NCBI RefSeq assembly: GCF_000621705.1
Contig: NZ_JHXO01000008.1
Location: forward strand, 124,001-188,000
Direction of reading: 5' to 3'
Source: Prolixibacter bellariivorans ATCC BAA-1284
Lineage (GTDB): Bacteria; Bacteroidota; Bacteroidia; Bacteroidales; Prolixibacteraceae
Length of the DNA: 64,000 nucleotides
Positions 1 through 8,674 of this stretch are shown in pieces. The translations under genes were made by a program, and so were the position numbers. Position 1 is the stretch's first letter, and the number at the start of each line of letters is the position of its first letter. The notes beneath the pieces were generated by a model that had not been told where the DNA came from, ran no database searches, and was given only the letters and a program-made list of their open reading frames with translations.

Positions 1-1018
1 TTAATGCACCATTGGCCAGGATAAAACCCGCCACACCATCATCGGATAATTTGGAAACCATGTTCAAAATCCATCCATAATTGGCGTTGCTTTTGGGCGG
101 TACCTCATAACCACGCCAGCGAGGATCGTCGGTCAGTTCATTCACGCCCCGCCAGTCTTTTTGATTAAACGGCGGATTAGCCATGATGAAATCAGCTTTC
201 AGATCCTTGTGCTGATCGTCGGCAAAGGTATTGGCGGCTTTCTCGCCGAGGTTCGCTGAAATTCCCCGGATAGCCAGGTTCATTTTAGCCAGCTTGTAGG
301 TTGTATTGGTGTATTCCTGTCCGTAAATGGAGACCTCTTTCTTGTTTCCGTGGTGGCTTTCGATAAACTTTACCGATTGCACAAACATACCTCCGGAACC
401 ACAAGCCGGGTCATAAATAATGCCACGGTAGGGTTCAATCATTTCGGTAATCAGATTGACAATACTCTTGGGCGTATAGAATTCCCCTTTACCCTTTCCT
501 TCAGCCAACGCAAACTTCGAAAGAAAATACTCATATACGCGCCCTACGATATCGTGTGCTTTATCCTTGTTGGTTTCGATATCGTTGATGGTATCGAGCA
601 GTGCACTTAGTTTCGACGTATCCAAACCAAGCCGGGAGAAGTAGTTATCGGGCAGCGCTCCTTTCAGCACTTTGTTATTTTTCTCGATGTTATGGAGGGC
701 TGTGTCAATTTTCAAGGCTATATCGTTTTGCTTGGCATTCTCCATGATATAAGACCACCGCGATACCTCGTCCAAGAAAAAGACGTTGCTCATGTTATAG
801 AAGTCAGGCATTTCTATATACTTCTTTTTCCCGTCTGCAATTAACTTCTTTCGGTGCTCTTCAAATTTATCACTGGTAAACTTCAGAAAAATCAATCCTA
901 ACACCACGTGTTTGTATTCGGCAGGCTCTACACTTCCTCTCAATTTATTCGCCGAGCTCCACAACGACTCTTCGATGCTCTTTTCCTTTCCGTTTCCGTT
1001 TGCTTTCTTTTTGGCCAT
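1..1018 (-). CDS. hsdM: Type I restriction-modification DNA methyltransferase subunit M, N-terminal part (runs off the left edge)
   Basis: This is the modification subunit of a type I restriction-modification system, which methylates adenine using S-adenosylmethionine in complex with HsdS and HsdR. Reading the minus strand from the ATG at 1016-1018 gives 339 residues with no stop before the window edge. The N-terminal helical HsdM domain begins after a basic stretch (MAKKKANGNGKEK). The SAM-binding motif DPACGSGG is at about residues 202-209 and the amino-methyltransferase motif NPPF at 281-284, both intact. The C-terminus and presumably hsdS and hsdR lie beyond base 1. It is the 3'-most of two minus-strand genes; the gene upstream has its own terminator, so hsdM is probably transcribed separately. 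The family assignment is firm; target specificity cannot be read because HsdS is outside the window. Confidence 0.95.
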   Translation of the reverse strand, partial: MAKKKANGNGKEKSIEESLWSSANKLRGSVEPAEYKHVVLGLIFLKFTSDKFEEHRKKLIADGKKKYIEMPDFYNMSNVFFLDEVSRWSYIMENAKQNDIALKIDTALHNIEKNNKVLKGALPDNYFSRLGLDTSKLSALLDTINDIETNKDKAHDIVGRVYEYFLSKFALAEGKGKGEFYTPKSIVNLITEMIEPYRGIIYDPACGSGGMFVQSVKFIESHHGNKKEVSIYGQEYTNTTYKLAKMNLAIRGISANLGEKAANTFADDQHKDLKADFIMANPPFNQKDWRGVNELTDDPRWRGYEVPPKSNANYGWILNMVSKLSDDGVAGFILANGAL

Positions 1019-1151
1019 ATTTTGTTTTTCAATTCCCTATTTTAAAATTTTAAAAATACCATTTTATCTGTGAGCTATGAAGGAAATGGATAGATAACAT
1101 TTGAATTTTTATGTTTATACCAGACCAATTAAAAGCAGATGAATATTTCAT

Positions 1152-1177
1152 AAAAAAATCCCTCCGAAGAGGGATTT
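1152..1177 (-). terminator. Intrinsic terminator with UUCG tetraloop, after the 1203-1916 gene
   Basis: A 9-bp perfect stem (1156-1164 with 1169-1177) closes on the minus strand with the loop TTCG between C and G, the very stable UUCG tetraloop type. A run of T follows on the minus strand (A run 1152-1158 on the plus strand). It lies just after the stop of the 1203-1916 gene and before hsdM. Confidence 0.85.
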
Positions 1178-1202
1178 CCACCAATGACCAATTTAACTAA
1201 AC

Positions 1203-1916
1203 CTATTCCACCGGTTCTTCGGCGACTTTTCGGGCGGCGCTCATGCGGGCCACCACTTTGCTGAATGTGAACTGTTCTTTTTTCAGTTTATCGTCTTTAT
1301 AAAAAGAAGAAGCAATTTTGCAGATACCAATTACTTCCTTGTAAATCTCATTAAAAACGGTGATGGCTTCTTCGGTGACCTCTTTGGTTGTAGCTTTCAG
1401 GGTTTCCTGCGATATGTTGGCTGCTTTCAACTGATCGGCATAACCAACAATCCGATCGAGCAGTGCCTCGCTGGTTCCCTTGGCTACTATCTGCGCCCTG
1501 ATTTCAGCGGTTAAGCCTTGTTTGAAGGCATACAGCAACTCGATCAAGGATTCCTGGTTTCCCTTCCGGGCACTTTTCAGGTAGGTAGTAAATCCCAGAT
1601 TCTTCAACATCGCAGCTGCTCCGGCACCAAAATCAACCTCAATTTGTCTTTTCAGGAAAGAGAGGTCGCGCAGCGCCGGCGCCTGAACTGCGGTTACCTG
1701 CGCTGTTGCCTGGCGCAAATCGAGCTTGGCATCTTTCCCCAGATAGTTTTCGATGGCATTATCGATTTGGGTAGCAGTTGCTGTAACATATGCCTCATCC
1801 CAGTTGGTTCGGGCAACCGACAGGTCAACCAGGTTGTCACTTAGCGACTGAACAATGGTTTCAGCAGCCATTAACATTTCAACGTCTTTGTACTTGTAAT
1901 TGCGAGTGATTTTCAT
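1203..1916 (-). CDS. Helical protein of unknown function
   Basis: I do not recognise this protein. The chosen ATG (1914-1916) gives 237 residues beginning MKITRNYKYKDVEMLM; an upstream in-frame ATG at 2000 would add 28 residues (MRPGMMHPFF...) that do not look like part of a domain. There is no signal peptide or membrane segment. The sequence is rich in Ala, Leu, Lys and Glu and looks almost wholly alpha-helical, with a conserved-looking core (about residues 70-190) and a basic tail ending in EEPVE. It sits upstream of hsdM on the same strand but is cut off from it by a strong terminator, so a role in restriction is not supported. The length and ordinary codon use argue for a real cytoplasmic protein. 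Confidence 0.75.
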   Translation of the reverse strand: MKITRNYKYKDVEMLMAAETIVQSLSDNLVDLSVARTNWDEAYVTATATQIDNAIENYLGKDAKLDLRQATAQVTAVQAPALRDLSFLKRQIEVDFGAGAAAMLKNLGFTTYLKSARKGNQESLIELLYAFKQGLTAEIRAQIVAKGTSEALLDRIVGYADQLKAANISQETLKATTKEVTEEAITVFNEIYKEVIGICKIASSFYKDDKLKKEQFTFSKVVARMSAARKVAEEPVE

Positions 1917-2000
1917 TGTTAGATTATTAGAGGTTATTAAATAAAAAGTGTTATTTCTGTTGGTTTGGTTAAAGAAAGGATGCATCATCCCTGGTCGCAA

Positions 2001-2778
2001 TTATATTCTATGGTACTACTGCATCCAAAAATCCATTCTACTCTCTCACGAAGATTTGCCTTATGAATCGCCTGCTTTCGTATCCTGGTCGGTTGGCAAA
2101 ATCACTGTCATATGGGGAAACAGTGTACTATGATAAATCATTATCTAATTTAATGAATATTTTCATTAAAATGATTCTAAACTAAACACCAGGTTAACGG
2201 ATAATATTTTCCTGGCACCTTTCACCTCATATGTATAATAAATTCTCCTACGCATAAAAACATCTATTCTGACGCCCGTTAGAAATGCCACAATTGGTCA
2301 TACCATTAACATTTCTCCCCTTTTTCCTTACAAATGTCTCCCATGGTTAACATTTAACACCCCACACAGAAACAAACCAATCCTATGGCCGACAGTACGA
2401 ATCGATACATTCGTCAGTAACAATTTTGTCGCAACGGGATATAAGCGCGGCAATCAACTAACTGGGTCATATGAAAAGTTTCAATCCGAACCTGCATAAG
2501 CTGCACGACAATGCAAACAGGAATGTATATGCGTGCCTGGTCGTACCCACAAATTCCTTCCGGGAAACAGCACCATACGTTGTGCACTACCACACCCCCA
2601 GTTTTTCATCCGGCAACCAGTATTTGTCTGCTATTATCAACCAAATCGCCTGCATCTACAGCCGGATACAAAAAATTCTGCAACAGACATTCACAAACGA
2701 TTATATAGAAACCGGAAACAGTTGAGTTTTCGGTGAGAACTTGTTTTACACCCTTTTTTCAACAAAACAAATAAACCT
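2001..2778. other. Non-coding stretch between the helical gene and susC
   Basis: Some 780 bases separate the divergent helical gene from susC. The short ORFs here (for example 2471-2725, 84 codons) overlap each other in three frames and show no domain or start signal, so I do not call them. The right half presumably holds the susC promoter and a long leader, but I find no exact TTTG-N19/20-TAnnTTTG match. The nearest is CAATTTTG at 2422-2429 without a -33 partner. Confidence 0.5.
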
Positions 2779-5700
2779 ATGAAGAATGAACAACTCATAA
2801 GAAAGTCGCTGACACGATTCTTCTTATTTCGGAAACAAATGATTCAAATAGCACGAATCATGGCAGTCCTGACGTTGGTGTTCCTTGTCGTTCCGGGCTT
2901 TGCCCAAAATCAGCTGACAACCATCAACGGAACCGTAGTGGGTGCAGACGATGGTTCACCCATTCCGGGCGCTACCATTGTGATAAAAGGCACGTCAACG
3001 GGTACTGTATCCAACATCGATGGTCATTTTACATTGCAGGCAAAACCGACCGATGTCCTCGAAGTTTCATTTATCGGATACACCACGCAAACCATCCCGT
3101 TAAACGGAAAGACATCGGTGACCATCACCATGAAACAGGATATTAAAGGACTGGACGAAGTGGTGGTGATTGGTTACGGTGTTCAGAAAAAGAAACTGGT
3201 GACCGGCGCAACCGCCTCGGTAGAAGGAGATAACCTACAGAAGTTAAACGCACCTAATGCTTTACAAGCATTGCAGGGACAAGCTGCCGGTGTAAACATC
3301 ACCTCTACTTCAGGTCAACCCGGCGGAGGTTTCAAAGTAAACATCCGTGGTGTAGGTACCATTGGTAATTCCAGTCCGTTGTATGTTGTCGACGGTGTTA
3401 TTACCAACGACATCACTTACCTCAACAACTCTGACATCGCTACAATTGATATTTTGAAAGATGCTGCTTCCTGCGCCATCTACGGGGTAAACGGTGCCAA
3501 CGGCGTTGTATTGATTACCACCAAAGGCGGAAGTGCCTCCGGCAGAAAAGGTGGCCATGTCACCTTCGATGCCTATTACGGTCTGCAAAATGTTCCTCGC
3601 AAAGTTGATTTGCTGAACGCACAGGAATATGCTACCATGCAAAATGAGGCGGCCATCAACTCCGGTAAGGGTCCCCTCTTCACACAAGAACAGATCAATG
3701 CGCTGGGAACCGGTACCAACTGGATGGACGAAATGTTTTCGTCGAATGTACCGACAGAGAACTACGATTTATCCGCCAGCGGAGGAACCGATGTTTCTAC
3801 TTACTCGCTGGGACTTTCGTACACCAGTCAGGGTGGTATCGTAGGTGGTTCAAAAATATCGAATTACGACCGTTATAACTTCCGCGCCAATACCGAGCGT
3901 AAACTATACAACAACAAGTTGAAAGTTGGTGAACACCTGACCTTCTCATTTAAAAACCAAAAAGGAATTAAGGACGGGAATATATACAACAACAGTTTCC
4001 GTGGTGCTTTCGGCACTTCTCCGCTGCTGGCCATGTATGGTCCTGACGGAAATTTCCTGAACAGTCAGGACGAAACCGTTTACAACGGCGGCGTTTGGTA
4101 CGACGGTGAAGTGAACCCGTATGCCATGATGGTACTCACGAACAAAAGCGAAACCAAAACCCAAACATTGGTAGGTGACGTATATGCTGAACTGGAGCCC
4201 GTAAAGAATCTGAAGCTGAAAACGACTTTCGGTTTGAACTATTCTTCTTCGGCAAGCCACAGTTATTTGCCTGCCTACGGACATCTTTCAGTCTATTCGT
4301 ACAACGATTACGAAACCATTACACAGAATGGCTCACAAGGCTATACCTGGAACTGGGACAACACCGTGAATTACAATTTCAGTTTGAACGACCACAAATT
4401 CGACATCCTCGGTGGTATGTCCGTTCGCAAGTACACCGGAAGCTGGATGTATGGTTCAAACAAAGGAACAACGTTGTTTGGAAACTTCGATCGTGCCTAT
4501 CTTAGTAACTCTGAAGTGACCACCATTACCATGAGTCCTAGCAGCGATGCGGCCGATGCACAAACGGTAACGCACTCTATCTCACTGACAGGAAACCAAA
4601 ATGCAGTTTATGCACAGGAGTCGTTCTTTGGCCGTATCAATTATGACTACAAAGAAACCTACCTGGCATCGGTTGTGTTCCGTGCCGATGGTTCCACGAT
4701 GTTTGCCAAAGGACATCAGTGGGGTTATTTCCCATCGGTATCATTGGGCTGGGTAATGAGCAACGCACCTTTCATGGAGTCGACCAAAAATGTTATCAAC
4801 TTTCTGAAAATACGCGGTAGCTGGGGTACCAATGGTAACGACGCTATTTCTGCCTTCAACTACCTTTCGCTAATCAAACTGGATAACGCCCAGTACAACT
4901 TTGGTAATGACAACAGTACCCTAACACCGGGCTCCTATCCCTCTACCATTGGTGTGGAGAATACCCAGTGGGAGACTTCCTACCAAACCGACCTGGGGTT
5001 TGATGCGCAATTCCTGAACAACAGGATGAGCCTGAATGTGGATTTTTATAATAAAACCACGAAAAACTGGCTAATCGCTGCTCCGTTGCTGGCAACCGCC
5101 GGAGTCGCCACCAACCCTTATATCAACGGCGGTGATGTAACCAATAAGGGAGTTGAGATTCAGTTATCCTATAACAACCAAATCGGTAAAGACTTCCATT
5201 ATAATGTTAGCGGCTCATTTGCCTACAACAAAAACGAAGTCAATAACATTCCTACCGAAGATGGTATTATTCACGGTGGTACGAACTCTCTTTTCACCAA
5301 TGCACCTGAATTCTTCCGTGCTTCTGCCGGAAACCCCATTGGATACTTCTGGGGCTATAAAACAGCTGGTGTATTCCAAAATGAAGCCGATGTACAGAAC
5401 TACACCAGCCATGGAGCAGTTCTTCAGCCGAATGCACAGCCTGGTGATGTAAAATACGTCGATCTGAACGGAGACGGAGAAATCACCGCAGATGACAAAA
5501 CCAATATCGGCGATCCGAACCCGCACGAAGTGTTTGGTCTGAGTTTCTCATGCAATTATAAGAATGTAGATTTCTCGGTAACAACGAATGGCGTAGCCGG
5601 AAACAAAATTGCTCAATCGTACCGGAGCACTGCCAACTCATATGACAACTGGACCAGCGAAATCTTAACCCGCTGGCATGGAGAAGGAACCTCCAACCGG

Positions 5701-6021
5701 ATGCCACGTGTAACACAAAACAATGTCAACTGGGTAAAATTTTCCGATTTGTACATCCACGATGGAAGCTATTTACGGGTTTCCAACATATCGTTGGGAT
5801 ACGACCTTGCCAAAGTTATCAAATGGAATAACCTGAGTGAGTTCCACTTCTACGTTGCAGCTCAAAACCTGTTCACATTCACCAAGTACAACGGTATGGA
5901 CCCGGAGGTGGGTTATTCAGCGGATGACGCAAACGGCACATATTCCTTTGGACAGGGTGTAGACCTGGGTTTCTATCCACGCCCGAAAACATACATGGTC
6001 GGTGTGAATATTAAATTCTAA
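2779..6021 (+). CDS. susC: SusC/RagA-family TonB-linked outer membrane oligosaccharide transporter
   Basis: This is the outer-membrane barrel of a SusCD glycan importer, moving oligosaccharides into the periplasm with energy from TonB. The signal peptide ends near residue 42 (PGFA-Q). A carboxypeptidase-regulatory-like domain follows (about 49-118), then the family motif DEVVVIGYG (126-134), the plug with NIRGVGTIG and LYVVDGV motifs, and a beta-barrel to the C-terminus, which ends in Phe (VNIKF). At 1080 residues it has the usual size; there is no N-terminal STN domain, so it is unlikely to signal to an anti-sigma factor. susD starts 14 bases downstream. Together with the enzymes to 18612 it forms a polysaccharide utilisation locus. 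The substrate is inferred from those enzymes, not from this sequence. Confidence 0.95.
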   Translation: MKNEQLIRKSLTRFFLFRKQMIQIARIMAVLTLVFLVVPGFAQNQLTTINGTVVGADDGSPIPGATIVIKGTSTGTVSNIDGHFTLQAKPTDVLEVSFIGYTTQTIPLNGKTSVTITMKQDIKGLDEVVVIGYGVQKKKLVTGATASVEGDNLQKLNAPNALQALQGQAAGVNITSTSGQPGGGFKVNIRGVGTIGNSSPLYVVDGVITNDITYLNNSDIATIDILKDAASCAIYGVNGANGVVLITTKGGSASGRKGGHVTFDAYYGLQNVPRKVDLLNAQEYATMQNEAAINSGKGPLFTQEQINALGTGTNWMDEMFSSNVPTENYDLSASGGTDVSTYSLGLSYTSQGGIVGGSKISNYDRYNFRANTERKLYNNKLKVGEHLTFSFKNQKGIKDGNIYNNSFRGAFGTSPLLAMYGPDGNFLNSQDETVYNGGVWYDGEVNPYAMMVLTNKSETKTQTLVGDVYAELEPVKNLKLKTTFGLNYSSSASHSYLPAYGHLSVYSYNDYETITQNGSQGYTWNWDNTVNYNFSLNDHKFDILGGMSVRKYTGSWMYGSNKGTTLFGNFDRAYLSNSEVTTITMSPSSDAADAQTVTHSISLTGNQNAVYAQESFFGRINYDYKETYLASVVFRADGSTMFAKGHQWGYFPSVSLGWVMSNAPFMESTKNVINFLKIRGSWGTNGNDAISAFNYLSLIKLDNAQYNFGNDNSTLTPGSYPSTIGVENTQWETSYQTDLGFDAQFLNNRMSLNVDFYNKTTKNWLIAAPLLATAGVATNPYINGGDVTNKGVEIQLSYNNQIGKDFHYNVSGSFAYNKNEVNNIPTEDGIIHGGTNSLFTNAPEFFRASAGNPIGYFWGYKTAGVFQNEADVQNYTSHGAVLQPNAQPGDVKYVDLNGDGEITADDKTNIGDPNPHEVFGLSFSCNYKNVDFSVTTNGVAGNKIAQSYRSTANSYDNWTSEILTRWHGEGTSNRMPRVTQNNVNWVKFSDLYIHDGSYLRVSNISLGYDLAKVIKWNNLSEFHFYVAAQNLFTFTKYNGMDPEVGYSADDANGTYSFGQGVDLGFYPRPKTYMVGVNIKF

Positions 6022-6035
6022 ACCAATAAGAAGAC

Positions 6036-7628
6036 ATGAAAATGAAAAAATACAGAATTTTGGTTATTGCACTAATTGCCATGATTTCCTTCAATTCGTG
6101 CGATAAGTTCCTGACATCGGAACTGACCGATGCCAAGAAAACCAGCGAGTCATACTACCAAACGCCTTCTGACGCTTATACTGCATTGGTAGGGTGTTAC
6201 AACGGGTTGGATCTGCTATGGAATGGAAGCAATGCTTTTCCGGTCGTATCTGAAGTCCTCTCTGATAACTGTTTGGGTGGTACCGGCGCATCGGATGGAT
6301 ACGGCTATCAATTGTTGGATGAATTTGATAAATCAGTATCTCCTTCCGATGTATCCATCTATAGTAATACATGGAAGCACTACTATCAGGCTATTTACCG
6401 ATGTAATACCCTGATTGACAAAATCGATCAAGTTGATTGGAGCGACAGTACGGCACTGAAAAATCAATACGAATCAGAAGCCCGATTCATCCGTGCTTTC
6501 TGCTACTTTGACATGGCGCGTCTATGGGAAAGAGTTCCTCTAGTTACGACTCCAACTTTAGATAATGTAGCACAAGCTGAGCCAGATTCAACCTACACAC
6601 AGATAATGAAAGATTTGCGCTTCGCCGTTAACAATCTTCCTTCTACCAATTATGCTAATGTAACGAGTGGAAGAGTAACCAAATGGGCTGCTGAATCACT
6701 GTTAGCAAGGGTTTACCTGTTCTACAGCGGATACTACGGCAAGAACTCCATTGGCGGCGAAACAGCTCAAACAGCTTTAACAGCCGTTGAAGACGTGATT
6801 GCCAATAGCGGGCACAGTCTGGTAAGCGATTATACGACCCTGTGGCCGGCAGCATCGTTAGCAAAGGGTGTTACCTATGCAGGCGAAGACAATCCCGAGG
6901 TGGTTTTCTCCATCAAGTACTCGTCGACCGGTGACTACAACGGCAACATTACAGGTAATACCTGGATGGTGATGGAAGGAATACGGGAAGAGTCACATTT
7001 CCCATACCAGTACGGGTGGGGAGCTTGCACAGTAGACCCGAAGTTGTACAATACCTTTAGTGCGGACGATAGTCGCCGGTTCGCCTCCATCATCAATATT
7101 TCAGAAGAATTTCCGGATTATTCCAAAGCAGACAAAAACCGGGAATACACCGGGTATTTCCTGAAGAAGCATAGTCCGGTTTGTGATTCAAGCGGAACGT
7201 CAGTTGTCACAGACTTCCAGATAGGTCAATACCAGGATTATTTCGCTATCCGCTATTCTGATGTGTTGCTGATGGCAGCTGAATTGGGAAGTTCCAATGC
7301 TGTTTCGTATTACAACCAGGTTTTGGAAAGAGCTGACTCTTCAGCTACTCCGGCCACCGCGGTTAACGAGGATATGATCATGGCACAGCGTCGTCTGGAG
7401 TTTACAGGCGAAGGTATTCGCTACTGGGATTTGCTTCGTCAGGGAATCGATAAAGCAGCTAAGACAATTGCAGAAAATACATCTATTTCCTACCTGAATG
7501 ATGGTGGAACACCTCCCAGTGCCTCACAGCTGGAAGCGAACATCAAAGCAACCAATGGATTTCAGCAAATACCAAATGACCAGATTACTCTTTCATCAGG
7601 TACATTGAAACAAAATGCAGGTTGGTAA
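6036..7628 (+). CDS. susD: SusD/RagB-family surface glycan-binding lipoprotein
   Basis: This is the lid partner of SusC, a lipoprotein that captures glycan at the cell surface. The signal peptide ends in a lipobox with Cys22 (SFNSC-DKF). The body shows the SusD/RagB pattern: an N-terminal helical TPR-like part beginning SYYQTPSDAYTALVGCYNG, the repeat region RFIRAFCYFDMARLW, and the C-terminal RYSDVLLMAAE and RRLEFTGEGIRYWDLLRQG blocks. The 530-residue length is normal. The start could also be the second ATG (6042), leaving the signal peptide unaffected. It follows susC by 14 bases and precedes a third lipoprotein, so all three are probably one transcript. Confidence 0.95.
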   Translation: MKMKKYRILVIALIAMISFNSCDKFLTSELTDAKKTSESYYQTPSDAYTALVGCYNGLDLLWNGSNAFPVVSEVLSDNCLGGTGASDGYGYQLLDEFDKSVSPSDVSIYSNTWKHYYQAIYRCNTLIDKIDQVDWSDSTALKNQYESEARFIRAFCYFDMARLWERVPLVTTPTLDNVAQAEPDSTYTQIMKDLRFAVNNLPSTNYANVTSGRVTKWAAESLLARVYLFYSGYYGKNSIGGETAQTALTAVEDVIANSGHSLVSDYTTLWPAASLAKGVTYAGEDNPEVVFSIKYSSTGDYNGNITGNTWMVMEGIREESHFPYQYGWGACTVDPKLYNTFSADDSRRFASIINISEEFPDYSKADKNREYTGYFLKKHSPVCDSSGTSVVTDFQIGQYQDYFAIRYSDVLLMAAELGSSNAVSYYNQVLERADSSATPATAVNEDMIMAQRRLEFTGEGIRYWDLLRQGIDKAAKTIAENTSISYLNDGGTPPSASQLEANIKATNGFQQIPNDQITLSSGTLKQNAGW

Positions 7629-7656
7629 GAATAACGGATCATTAAAACAGAATACA

Positions 7657-8481
7657 ATGAAAAATAAATTCAAAATCTTATATACGTTATTGGGATTAAC
7701 CTTGCTGTTTTCGGCCTGCACACCGGATAAATACGAGCTTGGCCCAATGCTCTCCAAAAGCGATTTGCTATTCACTGTAACACAAGACGCTTCAAATCCG
7801 AACATATTTGTATTAAACAGTGAAACTCCAAATGCGCAGCCTTACTGGGTAACTCCTGTTGGTACCAGTACAAGGTTGACCGACACAATTGACATTCCTT
7901 TCCCCGGAAAAGACACTATATACTATAGTGTTGAAAGCCCTGGAGGTATTGTCACTGCCGATCCCTATGTTTTTGATGTAACTACTATAGACGCAGCCTA
8001 CGTAAGTGATTCAATGTGGATTTATCTTACCGGAGGTATGGATAAATCTAAAACATGGGTACTGGATCTGGATGCTAATGGTGTAAGTAAATACTTTCAA
8101 AGTCCCGTTTATTTTGGTGGTACAGGATGGGAATGGGATCCCGCATGGACAGACATCCCCTGGGCAAATATTCCGGCCGGAGATTACGGTACCATGACTT
8201 TTGATTTGATAGGGAATGCAAATTTCACTTCTGACAACAAAATGTTCCCCGAGCTTTCAGGAACCGGGAAATTTATGTTGTTTCCAGGAAAAAGTGAGCT
8301 AATTACCTATGGTGCGCAAGTTTTACATGGACATGGACAAGGCGATAATGTAGCCAATTGGTTCGCTAAAATGAAAGTTAAATCAATTGGAAAAGATCAC
8401 TTGCAGCTCATAGCATACAAAGATGCGGATAACTGGATAATCTACAACTATATTACCAAAGACTATTACGATTCACATTAG
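7657..8481 (+). CDS. Lipoprotein of the susCD operon, candidate surface glycan-binding protein
   Basis: Positioned 28 bases after susD, this is likely a third surface lipoprotein that helps hold the glycan. The chosen ATG gives 274 residues with a signal peptide and lipobox Cys21 (LLFSAC-TPDK). The ORF is open further upstream into the end of susD, but only this start gives a proper signal peptide. The N-terminal half looks like a beta-sandwich (about 30-115); the C-terminal half is rich in Trp (for example WEWDPAWTDIPWANIP), as expected for sugar-binding surfaces. I do not recognise a named family. Its role is inferred from position (SusE/F or SGBP-like) and the aromatic-rich sequence. A strong terminator lies directly after it. 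Confidence 0.8.
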   Translation: MKNKFKILYTLLGLTLLFSACTPDKYELGPMLSKSDLLFTVTQDASNPNIFVLNSETPNAQPYWVTPVGTSTRLTDTIDIPFPGKDTIYYSVESPGGIVTADPYVFDVTTIDAAYVSDSMWIYLTGGMDKSKTWVLDLDANGVSKYFQSPVYFGGTGWEWDPAWTDIPWANIPAGDYGTMTFDLIGNANFTSDNKMFPELSGTGKFMLFPGKSELITYGAQVLHGHGQGDNVANWFAKMKVKSIGKDHLQLIAYKDADNWIIYNYITKDYYDSH

Positions 8482-8502
8482 TCTCATCACAAGTAGCAGT
8501 TT

Positions 8503-8537
8503 AATCCGGGAAGGGCACTTTGCCCTCCCGGATTTTA
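8503..8537 (+). terminator. Strong hairpin terminator after the susCD-lipoprotein genes
   Basis: The arms AATCCGGG-A-AGGGCA (8503-8517) and TGCCCTCCCGGATT (8521-8534) pair over 14 bp with one bulged A and a 3-nt loop; a short T run follows. It separates the importer genes from the glycoside hydrolase genes, so these may be separate transcripts or linked by partial read-through. Confidence 0.8.
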
Positions 8538-8674
8538 CCAGTTCATTAACTCCATCAACGATCTGGTAATAAAATCACAGTTGCATTACCTCCCAAATTT
8601 GACGGAGGTGCGCTTAGGTTTATTGAATAAGTTATAGTACTTTTTACAATTAAACCTTCGAGTATTTAATCATA

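Noticed and set aside
2471-2725. ORF of 84 codons (and two overlapping ones) before susC
   Set aside because: Three frames overlap in the same stretch, no domain, no signal peptide and no start signal; more likely the susC leader region.
8587-8608. Inverted repeat ACCTCC/GGAGGT before GH2
   Set aside because: Six-base arms with a 10-base gap; too short to separate from chance, though it lies in the GH2 upstream region.
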